From: Desulfovibrionaceae bacterium UBA3823
GTDB taxonomy: Bacteria; Desulfobacterota; Desulfovibrionia; Desulfovibrionales; Desulfovibrionaceae
NCBI GenBank assembly: GCA_002369295.1
Contig: DFDR01000199.1
Span: 1-7,514 of the forward strand
Length of the DNA: 7,514 nt
Direction: 5' to 3'
The position numbers were made by a program, and so were the translations under genes. The stretch's first letter is position 1. Each line of letters opens with the position of its first letter. The notes under the pieces are model-generated. The model saw only the letters and a list, made by a program, of their open reading frames with translations. It ran no database searches and was not told the origin of the DNA. Below, in pieces: positions 1 to 5,385 of the stretch.

Positions 1-662
1 CTGTCGGCCAGGGCCCGCTGGAGGGCCTCGCGCTGGATGGCTGCCACCACGCGCTCCTGGTCGTCGACGTAGAGCACGGACCTGATGTTCTTCGCGGCCT
101 CGGAGAAGAAGTTCTCGCCCGTAATCTCGAGCTTGAGCTCGCGGTAGCCGCCGTTGGCAACGAACTCCATGTAGCTCTCCGTCTCCATGTCGATGTAGTA
201 TATGCTCTCCATGTCCCTGGAAAGCGCCTTGGAGAGGCTGTTGAAGTTGAGCGTGGTCTCCTCGTCGATCTGCCAGGTCTGGCGGACCTGCTCGTCCACG
301 TTGCTCACGCCGACGACGATGTGGTGCTGGTCATGGGTGCCGGCGCGGACAATCTTCATGCTGTAGTAGACGGGCAGCCCGTTGATGACGAGGCGGTATG
401 TCATGGAGAGGAACCGGCCCTCGCTGATCTGGGCCATGACGGCGTCCCTGGACAGGGCGGCGAGCACGCGGTCCTGGTCAGGGGCGAAGACGACCCGGCG
501 GGCGTTTTCCGCGGCGTCGCTGAAGAAGTCCGTGCCGCTGCGCTGGATCTGCAGGTCCTCGTAGCGGCCTTCGGAGTTGAACTCCACGTAGCTGCCCGTA
601 TCCGTGTCCACGTAGTAGGCGCTTTCGTAGCCGCTCGAGAGGGCGTAGGTGATCTTGCAGTA
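1..662 (-). repeat. Tandem PAS-like protein repeats at the C-terminal side of the EAL protein
   Basis: Two copies of one domain lie end to end with a period of 139 residues. Copy 1 (about residues 585-723, bases 662-246) carries 'AYYVDTDTGSYVEF', 'GTDFFSDAAENARRVV' and 'YRLVINGLPVYYSMK'. Copy 2 (from about residue 724, base 245) carries 'IYYIDMETESYMEF' and 'GENFFSEAAKNIRSVL' and is cut by the window edge. The pattern of tyrosines, a 'D.x.T' turn, an 'FF' motif and a closing 'GVSN-D-QVR' strand is that of PAS-like sensor modules frequent in GGDEF/EAL and kinase proteins of anaerobes. The copies have diverged, which suggests an old duplication. The ligand is unknown. Confidence 0.8.
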
Positions 663-2414
663 GGGGGTCGTGCCCTCGCGCGAGCCCGTGTCGGCCAGCG
701 AGGCGGAGGTCTGCACGTGGCCCTGGGCTATCCTGGCCTCGATGAAGCGCACAAACTCCTCAGGCGGCACGGGCTTGGAGAAGTAGTAGCCCTGGACGAT
801 GTCGCAGCTCATGGCCTTGAGGGTGTTGAGCTGCTCCTCGTTCTCCACGCCCTCGGCGATGACCGGCACGGACAGGTAGTCGGCGATGTCGATGATGAAC
901 TGGAGCATGCGCGTGTCCTTGCGCTCGCCGAAGGCCGAGCGGATGAACATCATGTCCAGCTTGAGGGCGTCGATGGGCAGGGTGGAGATCATGTTCAGCG
1001 AGGAGTAGCCCGTGCCGAAGTCGTCCATCTCGATTTTGAAGCCGAGCGACCTGAGCTTCTCGACCGTCTCGATGATCTGCTTGGTGTCCTGGGTGTAGGC
1101 GGACTCGGTGATTTCCAGCAGAAGCTCGTTGGGGGTGATCCCGTTCTCTGCCAGAATGGAGAGCAGGGTGTCGATGAGGGAGGGATCGTACATGTCGATG
1201 CGCGAAACGTTCACCGACACGGGCAGCGTGTAGTTGTAGGTCTCCTTCCACTCCTTGACCTGGGCCGCGGCCGTGCGCCAGACGTAGTGGTCAAGGGACT
1301 GGATGAGGCCGTTCTCCTCGAAGAGGGGGATGAAGATGCCGGGACTGATCAGGCCCAGGGTGGGATGCTGCCAGCGCACCAGGGCCTCGGCGCTGGAGAG
1401 CACGGGGACGTCGGGCCACACGTCGAACTTGGGCTGGTAGTAGACCTTGAACTGCCGTTCGGCGATGGCGCGGGGGAAGTTCTCGATGAGCTGCTCGTCG
1501 TAGAGCTCCTTCTTGTGCATCTCCACGTCGTAGAAGGCGATGCTTCGGGTGAAGTTGTTGCGCACCGAGTCGGCGGCTATCTTGGCGCGGTCGAAGCGGC
1601 GCTCAATTTCGATGCCCTTGTCGGCCCGCTCGTAGACGCCCATGCGCAGGCGCACGCGAGAGCCGGCCGACTCGCCCATGAGCGAAACCGACATGAATTC
1701 GTGCAGGGTCTTGAGGTCGGTGCCGTGGGGCAGGTAGATCATGAAGGTGTCGGAGCCGCGCCGGCTGGCGAGGCCACCGTGCTCCTGGACAAGATGGGTG
1801 AGCTTGGCGGCTATCTGCTTGAGCACCTCGTCGCCGAAGGCGTTGCCAAAGCGCTCGTTGATCATGTGGAAATGGTTCACGTCGACCAGGATGGCGTCCA
1901 TGTCCTGCTCCGGGTGGCGCACGTCGTACTGCTCCGCGTAGCGGTAGAAGTACTCGCGCGTGAAAAGCGAGGTCAGCGCGTCGCGCTCCGTGGTCTGGAT
2001 GATCTGCCTGTCCTCGTAGAGCTCGATGGTGCGGCGCATGCGGGCCAGAATGACGCCCTTGTTGGGGTAGGGCTTGGGAATGAAGTCGCTTGCGCCGAGC
2101 TCGAGGCTCTCGATTTCGGCGTCGCTCTCGCCCGTGATGACGATCACCGGAATCTTGCTCAGCTCGGGATCGTCCCGCACGGTGCGCAGAACGTCCTGGC
2201 CGCTCATGCCGGGCATGTGCAGATCCAGCAGCACGAGGGAGATCGAGCCCTTGCGCGCCCTGAGCACTTCGAGGGCCTGAAAGCCGTCTGCGCACTCCAC
2301 GGGCGTGAATTCTTCAGCGATGATCATGGACAGGATTGCGCGGTTGACTTCCTGGTCATCGACGATCATGACTTCAGGCTTCAGCTCGTTATGGTTGAAG
2401 CTTTCGTGTTCCAT
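1..2414 (-). CDS. Receiver-GGDEF(degenerate)-EAL-PAS-like regulator, probable c-di-GMP phosphodiesterase (3' end outside window)
   Basis: About 804 codons are visible, with no stop before the left edge. Residues 15-130 form a CheY-like receiver: acidic pair D19/D20, phosphoacceptor D64 in 'LLDLHMPGMSG', T94 and K114 in 'PKP'. Residues 145-305 are a GGDEF domain ('DALTSLFTR', 'VDVNHF') whose signature reads G220-S-D-T-F, so cyclase activity is doubtful. Residues 305-560 are an EAL domain with the expected residues: E343 in 'AEALVRW', 'VNVSR', 'LLEITES', D464/D465 in 'MDDFGTGYSSL', 'LKLD', 'VIAEGVE' and 'VQGYYFSKP'. It should hydrolyse c-di-GMP to pGpG in the cytoplasm. Two PAS-like repeats follow (motifs near residues 599 and 738), the second truncated by the window. 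The start at 2414 is chosen because AGGAG lies 9 bases upstream; an in-frame ATG at 2420 would be only 3 bases from it. The cognate kinase and the stimulus are unknown. Domain calls are from family knowledge; activity is inferred. Confidence 0.93.
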   Translation of the reverse strand, partial: MEHESFNHNELKPEVMIVDDQEVNRAILSMIIAEEFTPVECADGFQALEVLRARKGSISLVLLDLHMPGMSGQDVLRTVRDDPELSKIPVIVITGESDAEIESLELGASDFIPKPYPNKGVILARMRRTIELYEDRQIIQTTERDALTSLFTREYFYRYAEQYDVRHPEQDMDAILVDVNHFHMINERFGNAFGDEVLKQIAAKLTHLVQEHGGLASRRGSDTFMIYLPHGTDLKTLHEFMSVSLMGESAGSRVRLRMGVYERADKGIEIERRFDRAKIAADSVRNNFTRSIAFYDVEMHKKELYDEQLIENFPRAIAERQFKVYYQPKFDVWPDVPVLSSAEALVRWQHPTLGLISPGIFIPLFEENGLIQSLDHYVWRTAAAQVKEWKETYNYTLPVSVNVSRIDMYDPSLIDTLLSILAENGITPNELLLEITESAYTQDTKQIIETVEKLRSLGFKIEMDDFGTGYSSLNMISTLPIDALKLDMMFIRSAFGERKDTRMLQFIIDIADYLSVPVIAEGVENEEQLNTLKAMSCDIVQGYYFSKPVPPEEFVRFIEARIAQGHVQTSASLADTGSREGTTPYCKITYALSSGYESAYYVDTDTGSYVEFNSEGRYEDLQIQRSGTDFFSDAAENARRVVFAPDQDRVLAALSRDAVMAQISEGRFLSMTYRLVINGLPVYYSMKIVRAGTHDQHHIVVGVSNVDEQVRQTWQIDEETTLNFNSLSKALSRDMESIYYIDMETESYMEFVANGGYRELKLEITGENFFSEAAKNIRSVLYVDDQERVVAAIQREALQRALAD

Positions 2415-2423
2415 CTGCATGCT

Positions 2424-2428
2424 CTCCT
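2424..2428 (-). promoter_or_regulatory. Shine-Dalgarno sequence deciding the start of the EAL regulator
   Basis: On the minus strand, AGGAG sits 9 bases before the ATG at 2414 but only 3 bases before the in-frame ATG at 2420. The spacing favours 2414. A further in-frame ATG at 2456 has no Shine-Dalgarno match upstream. Confidence 0.6.
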
Positions 2429-2540
2429 CGCTCGCGGATCCTTGCCCGCATGTCATTGGGATGCGTCCGAGACGTGCTGGACGCCTCTCAGACCGACGTT
2501 GCAGGGCGGATGCTCCTTGCGCCACAGACCCTTTTCATCT

Positions 2541-2569
2541 ATTGTGCTCCAATGGGAGAGCCGTGTCTA
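2541..2569 (-). promoter_or_regulatory. Candidate sigma70-type promoter for the EAL regulator
   Basis: Reading the minus strand, TAGACA (2569-2564; 5 of 6 to TTGACA) and CACAAT (2546-2541; 4 of 6 to TATAAT) are separated by exactly 17 bases. This would give a leader of roughly 120 bases before the start at 2414. Support is only by consensus match and position. Confidence 0.4.
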
Positions 2570-2602
2570 GATCTCCAGACAGCGCCCGGCAGCGCCGCGC
2601 CC

Positions 2603-2633
2603 AGGGGCGCGAAGCCCCTTTCGGCGCCTTTTT
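2603..2633 (+). terminator. Terminator-like hairpin upstream of the nik operon
   Basis: Bases 2603-2610 can pair with 2624-2631 (five G-C pairs, two G-T wobbles, one A-T). After a bulged G at 2623, bases 2611-2613 pair with 2620-2622, leaving a 6-base loop. A run of five T residues occupies 2629-2633. A competing smaller hairpin pairs 2603-2608 with 2614-2619. No plus-strand gene ends here, so it could stop antisense transcription, end a short RNA, or act as a leader attenuator if transcription starts further upstream. Confidence 0.4.
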
Positions 2634-2655
2634 CGGCCAGGGGCCCAGCGACGGC

Positions 2656-2685
2656 TTGCTATTTTTTAAAAAAAGGTGCTACGTT
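2656..2685 (+). promoter_or_regulatory. Candidate promoter of the nikKML operon
   Basis: TTGCTA (2656-2661) and TACGTT (2680-2685) are 18 bases apart and lie about 55 bases before the nikK start. The spacer contains a T6A7 run. Both boxes are imperfect matches to the sigma70 consensus, so this is a positional suggestion. Confidence 0.35.
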
Positions 2686-2739
2686 CTTTCCAGACGCCCG
2701 CCGGGCGCCACCCCCCCTCTCTGCATAAGGATTTGCCCC

Positions 2740-3528
2740 ATGAACAAAGTTATCTGCGCCTGTGCCTGCGCCTGCGCCGGCATCCTCCTCTCCGCGGCCG
2801 CCGCCCACGCCCACTTCGGCATGCTCGTCCCCTCCAAAAGCTGCGTCCTCGACAAGAAGGACCAGTCCATCGAGCTGACCTTTGCCTTTGCCCATCCCTT
2901 CGAAGGCAAGGGCATGAACCTCGAAATCGAAAAGGCCCAGGCCTTTGCCGGGGGCAAGGCCCAGGACATCCTGCCCTCGCTCAAGGAAAAGACCGTCATG
3001 GGCAAGAAGGGCGCCACAGCCAGCTACAAGCTCGCCGAGCCCGGCGTCTACGCCTTCGCCATGACCCCGAAGCCCTACTGGGAGCCCGCCGAGGACAAGT
3101 TCATCATCCACTACACCAAGACCCTCGTGGCCGCCTTCGGGGAAGAGGAGGGCTGGGACGAGCCCCTCGGCCTGCCCGTCGAGATCGTCCCGCTGACCCG
3201 TCCCTTTGCCAACTGGGCCGGCTGCGTCTTCCAGGGCGTCGTGCTCCACGAGGGCAAGCCCGTTGCCGGCTGCGACGTCGAGGTCGAGCACTGGAATGGC
3301 TCCGGCCCCCAGCGCCATGAAGCGCCCAACGACTATTTCGTGACGCAGGTCGTCAAGACCGACGCCAACGGCGTCTTCACCTTCGCGGCTCCCTTCGCCG
3401 GCTGGTGGGGCTTTGCGGCCCTGGTCGACGGCCCCGCGAAGATAGCCCACGAGGGCAAGGACCGCGACGTCGAGCTCGGCGGCGTGCTCTGGACCGAATT
3501 CACTGCGCCTGCCAAGGCGAAGCGCTAA
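2740..3528 (+). CDS. nikK: DUF4198-family secreted nickel-uptake accessory protein, NikK-like
   Basis: A 262-residue protein with a Sec signal peptide: lysine at position 3, a hydrophobic core with alternating Cys-Ala residues (6-13), then Ala-rich residues 19-22. Cleavage after A24 (A-H-A) or after A22 both leave histidine as the first mature residue. The rest matches the DUF4198 family (once labelled as a nickel transport subunit), with 'HFGMLVPS', 'FAHPFEG', 'KPYWEPAEDK', 'LGLPVEIVPLTRPF', 'FQGVVLHEGKPV' and 'TDANGVFTFAAPFAGWWGF'. The second half looks like an immunoglobulin-like or carboxypeptidase-regulatory fold. It probably binds or hands over nickel in the periplasm. The start at 2740 is supported by AAGGA at 2727-2731, 8 bases upstream, and by the signal peptide; the reading frame stays open further upstream, but that part is not signal-like. 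It is the first gene of an operon with the NikM-type gene 62 bases later. Metal specificity (nickel or cobalt) is inferred from the neighbours. Confidence 0.88.
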   Translation: MNKVICACACACAGILLSAAAAHAHFGMLVPSKSCVLDKKDQSIELTFAFAHPFEGKGMNLEIEKAQAFAGGKAQDILPSLKEKTVMGKKGATASYKLAEPGVYAFAMTPKPYWEPAEDKFIIHYTKTLVAAFGEEEGWDEPLGLPVEIVPLTRPFANWAGCVFQGVVLHEGKPVAGCDVEVEHWNGSGPQRHEAPNDYFVTQVVKTDANGVFTFAAPFAGWWGFAALVDGPAKIAHEGKDRDVELGGVLWTEFTAPAKAKR

Positions 3529-3542
3529 GCCCCCACCCCATG

Positions 3543-3578
3543 CGGCTCTGCCGGGTCCGCATCCGCCCGGCAGGGCCG
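3543..3578 (+). promoter_or_regulatory. Stem-loop between nikK and nikM abutting the nikM ribosome binding site
   Basis: Bases 3543-3555 pair with 3566-3578 as a 13-bp stem containing one T-G wobble (3547 with 3574), around a 10-base loop. The inner eight pairs, CTGCCGGG with CCCGGCAG, are perfect. The 3' arm reaches the first G of the GGAGG Shine-Dalgarno sequence (3578-3582). There is no T-run after it, so it is not a typical terminator. A role in mRNA processing or in setting the nikK to nikM expression ratio is an inference. Confidence 0.55.
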
Positions 3579-3582
3579 GAGG
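3578..3582 (+). promoter_or_regulatory. Shine-Dalgarno sequence fixing the nikM start
   Basis: GGAGG lies 8 bases before the ATG at 3591. The start matters here because the encoded Met-His N-terminus is the expected metal ligand of this family. Confidence 0.7.
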
Positions 3583-3590
3583 CCCCTCCC

Positions 3591-4193
3591 ATGCACATCG
3601 CCGAAGGCGTCCTTTCCGTCCCCGTGCTTGCCTGCGGGGGCGCGCTCTGCGCGGCCGGGCTCTGGCTCGGCCTGCGCCGGCTTTCCAGCGCCCGTCTCGT
3701 GACCGTGGCCATGCTCTCCGCGGCCTTCTTCGTCGCCTCGCTCATCCACGTGCCCGTGGGCCCCTCGAGCGTGCACCTGCTCCTGAACGGCCTGCTCGGG
3801 CTGATCCTTGGCTGGAGCGCCTTTCCCGCCATCTTCACGGGCCTGCTTCTCCAGTCCATGCTCTTCCAGTTCGGCGGCCTTGCGGTGCTTGGCTGCAACA
3901 CCGTGAACATGGCCCTGCCTGCCGTGATCTTCGGCCTGGCCCTGCGCCCTCTGCTCGGGCGGGGCAGGGCCGTTTCCGCGGCGGCCGCCTTTCTGGCCGG
4001 CTTCGCCTCCGTCTTCGGCGCGGCCCTGCTCACGGCCCTCTGCCTGTGGTCCACCGACGAGGGCTTCCTGGCAGCCGCCAAGGCACTCTGTCTGGCGGAA
4101 CTGCCCATCTCCGCCGTCGAGGGCCTCGTGACCATGCTGACCGCAGGCTTCCTCCTGCGCACCAGTCCCGATCTCTTCACCTCCACCCGCTGA
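3591..4193 (+). CDS. nikM: CbiM/NikM-type ECF transporter substrate-binding membrane subunit
   Basis: A 200-residue very hydrophobic protein, at the short end of the CbiM/NikM family. It starts 'MHIAEGVLS', the family signature; in solved NikM structures the N-terminal Met amine, His2 and a further histidine bind the metal in a square-planar site. The matching internal histidine here is probably H62 in 'GPSSVHLLLNGLLG'; H53 lies in 'LIHVPVG'. Other family marks are 'LLLQSMLFQFGGLAVLGCNTVNMALPA' in the central part (about residues 85-111) and 'AELPISAVEGLVT' near the end. About six or seven membrane segments are visible, from residue 10 to 190. It should capture Ni2+ (or Co2+) and pass it through the cytoplasmic membrane together with NikL and, normally, NikQ and NikO. 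The downstream nikL start lies 9 bases after its stop, so the two are surely cotranscribed. Nickel over cobalt is favoured because NikK/NikL, not CbiN, accompany it; this is inference. Confidence 0.93.
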   Translation: MHIAEGVLSVPVLACGGALCAAGLWLGLRRLSSARLVTVAMLSAAFFVASLIHVPVGPSSVHLLLNGLLGLILGWSAFPAIFTGLLLQSMLFQFGGLAVLGCNTVNMALPAVIFGLALRPLLGRGRAVSAAAAFLAGFASVFGAALLTALCLWSTDEGFLAAAKALCLAELPISAVEGLVTMLTAGFLLRTSPDLFTSTR

Positions 4194-4202
4194 AGGCCTG
4201 CC

Positions 4203-4886
4203 ATGTCCCTCTGCCGCCTCCCTGCCCTTTGTCTCCTCGCCCTGGCCGTCCTCCTGCTTTCCTTCCAGGACGCCCTGGCCCACCGCATCAACATCTTCGC
4301 CACTGTCGAAGCGCAGCAGATCCGCGTGGTCTGCCGCTTCTCCAAGAGTTCGCCCGCCAAAGACTGCCCCGTGACGGTCTTCGACAAGCGCTCCGGCGCC
4401 AGGCTCGCCGAAGCCAGGACCAGCGCGGAGGGCATAGCCCTCATTCCCGCAACGCCGGCCATGAAGGCCTGCCCCGAAGGCCTGCGCATCCATATCAATG
4501 CCGGCGAAGGCCACGAGAACGACTGCTTCGTCGAGCCGGACGAGCTTGCCCTCGCCGAGACGGGGACGCCTGCGGCGGCGCAGCCTGCAGCCGCGGCCCC
4601 CCAGGTCGCACCCCAGGCTACACCCCAGGCAGCAGGACAGGCCACTCCCCAGGCTGCGGGACAGCCCGCAGGACAGGCTTCGTCGCCCGCCCTTGCCGGC
4701 ATCAGCCGCGAAGAGCTGGCAAGGATAGTCGAGACCAGCGTCGACCGCCGGGTCGCCCCCCTGCGGGCCATGCTGGCGGCCGAAGCCGAGCGCGGCCCCG
4801 GCATGACGGAAATTCTCGGCGGCATAGGCTGGATTCTGGGCATTTTCGGCACGGCAGCCCTGTGCCTCGCCCGCCGGGGACGCTAG
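4203..4886 (+). CDS. nikL: NikL-like nickel ECF transporter accessory subunit (signal peptide, C-terminal membrane anchor)
   Basis: A 227-residue protein with a signal peptide ending 'DALA' (residues 23-26), so the mature chain starts H27-R-I-N. Residues 27-115 look like a small beta-sandwich domain ('TVFDKRSGARLAEARTSAEG') carrying four cysteines, C44, C55, C90 and C108. Residues 121-166 are a low-complexity Ala/Pro/Gln linker. Residues 167-199 are helical and charged ('VETSVDRRVAPLRAMLA'), followed by one membrane segment (about 204-223, 'ILGGIGWILGIFGTAAL') and a basic tail. This layout, the N-terminal histidine and the 'VAPLR...ILGGIGWILG' segment match NikL, the protein that replaces NikN in many proteobacterial nickel ECF systems. 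It probably works with the NikM-type subunit at the periplasmic face. GAAGG overlapping the nikM stop provides the ribosome binding site. The gene ends 25 bases before a strong hairpin, so it is the last gene of the unit. Confidence 0.82.
   Translation: MSLCRLPALCLLALAVLLLSFQDALAHRINIFATVEAQQIRVVCRFSKSSPAKDCPVTVFDKRSGARLAEARTSAEGIALIPATPAMKACPEGLRIHINAGEGHENDCFVEPDELALAETGTPAAAQPAAAAPQVAPQATPQAAGQATPQAAGQPAGQASSPALAGISREELARIVETSVDRRVAPLRAMLAAEAERGPGMTEILGGIGWILGIFGTAALCLARRGR
4599..4677 (+). repeat. Imperfect direct repeats encoding the Pro-Gln-Ala linker of NikL
   Basis: The stretch encodes repeated 'PQA[TA]' and 'AGQ' units (residues 133-158). At the nucleotide level CCCCAGGC recurs, and two copies of a unit near 4617-4640 and 4641-4662 differ at a few positions. 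It reads as an in-frame spacer expanded by slippage or duplication. Confidence 0.6.
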
Positions 4887-4911
4887 GCCTAGAGCGTCCC
4901 TCCTGAAGCAG

Positions 4912-4943
4912 AAGGGCTTCCGGCAAGCATGCCGGAAGCCCTT
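4912..4943 (+). terminator. Hairpin terminator closing the nikKML operon
   Basis: Bases 4912-4925 and 4930-4943 form a perfect 14-bp inverted repeat with a 4-base loop, AGCA. It begins 25 bases after the nikL stop. The T-run that follows is short (TTT then CGG), so termination may be weaker than the stem suggests, or the hairpin may protect the mRNA 3' end. Confidence 0.75.
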
Positions 4944-5019
4944 TCGGTGCCGGGGGCTGGCAGGGTATCTTGCTGAATGTCAAGCCCTTTTTTGTCCATT
5001 CGGCTCTTTACGTGCGCGG

Positions 5020-5044
5020 GGAAGCCTGATAAGAGACGGCTTCC
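5020..5044 (+). promoter_or_regulatory. Small stem-loop in the region upstream of the HU/IHF gene
   Basis: GGAAGCC (5020-5026) pairs with GGCTTCC (5038-5044) around an 11-base loop that contains TGATAA. It lies about 32 bases before the start codon. It could be a leader structure, a protein-binding palindrome, or part of the promoter, since TGATAA is a weak -10 candidate without a good -35 box. Nothing in the sequence decides between these. Confidence 0.3.
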
Positions 5045-5076
5045 TTACGTCATTCCACCCCGGGGTAAAGCTTTCC

Positions 5077-5370
5077 ATGAACAAGAGCGAACTGTGCGCG
5101 CGCCTGGCCGAATCGGCCTCCATTCCGCTGGAAGAAGCATCCAAGGTCGTCGACGTCTTCTTCGGCGTCATCCACGATGCACTGATGGAGGAGCACCGCG
5201 TTGAAATCCGCGGCTTCTGCTCCTGGAAGATCAAAGAATACAAGAGCTACGCTGGCAGGAACCCCACGACGGGCGAGACCGTCCTCGTGCCTCCCAAGAA
5301 GCTGCCCTTCTTCAAGGCGGGCAAGGACCTGCTCGAGGCCATCAACAAGCAGGCCCCCGAGTTCGACTAG
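5077..5370 (+). CDS. HU/IHF-family DNA-binding protein
   Basis: At 97 residues it has the usual HU/IHF length. Residues 1-40 form the two-helix dimerisation part ('MNKSELCARLAE', 'VVDVFFGVIHDAL'). Residues 41-76 form the beta-arm with 'VEIRGFCSWKIKEYKSY' and the R61-N-P63 tip, where the proline intercalates to kink DNA. Residues 74-90 ('KKLPFFKAGKDLLEAIN') are the closing family signature. 'IEIRGFGS'-like wording and 'KEYKSY.GRNP' are closer to the IHF-beta-like proteins of Desulfovibrio and Geobacter relatives than to E. coli HU. The usual GFG[ST]F reads GFCSW, so a cysteine replaces a glycine. It should act as a nucleoid-associated DNA-bending homodimer or heterodimer. GGGG at 5062-5065 is a modest ribosome binding site. 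A methyltransferase gene starts 15 bases after its stop and is probably cotranscribed. Confidence 0.93.
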   Translation: MNKSELCARLAESASIPLEEASKVVDVFFGVIHDALMEEHRVEIRGFCSWKIKEYKSYAGRNPTTGETVLVPPKKLPFFKAGKDLLEAINKQAPEFD

Positions 5371-5385
5371 CAGGACCGGTGCGCC

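Larger units (their letters stand above)
2415..2739. other. Divergent intergenic region between the EAL regulator and the nik operon
   Basis: These 325 bases contain no convincing gene. From left to right they hold the Shine-Dalgarno site and candidate promoter of the minus-strand regulator, a G+C-rich hairpin followed by five T residues reading on the plus strand (2603-2633), a T6A7 tract (2662-2674), a candidate plus-strand promoter, and the nikK ribosome binding site. The match GTGCTAC at 2676-2682 resembles one half of the Desulfovibrio NikR motif as I recall it, but I see no second half-site at the expected distance. No cobalamin-riboswitch core was found by eye. Confidence 0.75.

Noticed and set aside
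2454..2456. Earlier ATG start for the EAL regulator at 2456
   Set aside because: It is in frame but has no Shine-Dalgarno sequence and would add 14 residues with no homology to the receiver fold, whereas AGGAG is well placed for 2414.
321..2570. Long plus-strand open frame of 749 codons
   Set aside because: It is antisense to the EAL regulator, whose minus-strand translation contains complete receiver, EAL and PAS-like motifs. The plus-strand product is His/Val/Gly-rich with no recognisable domain, a typical GC-rich shadow.
2676..2710. NikR operator before nikK
   Set aside because: GTGCTAC resembles one half-site, but no complementary half-site appears 13-14 bases further on.
2305..2739. 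N-terminal extension of nikK to an upstream ATG
   Set aside because: The frame stays open by chance through the intergenic region. The start at 2740 has a good ribosome binding site and a signal peptide, and the extension overlaps the opposing regulator gene.
2754..2780. Lipoprotein signal in NikK
   Set aside because: The cysteines lie inside the hydrophobic core, and none has the residues required at -3 to -1 for a lipobox. An ordinary A-H-A or A-A-A cleavage site follows.
3500..4852. Minus-strand open frames opposite nikM and nikL
   Set aside because: nikM and nikL have signature N-termini, membrane segments and ribosome binding sites on the plus strand. The opposite frames encode Arg/Ala/Ser-rich sequence without domains.
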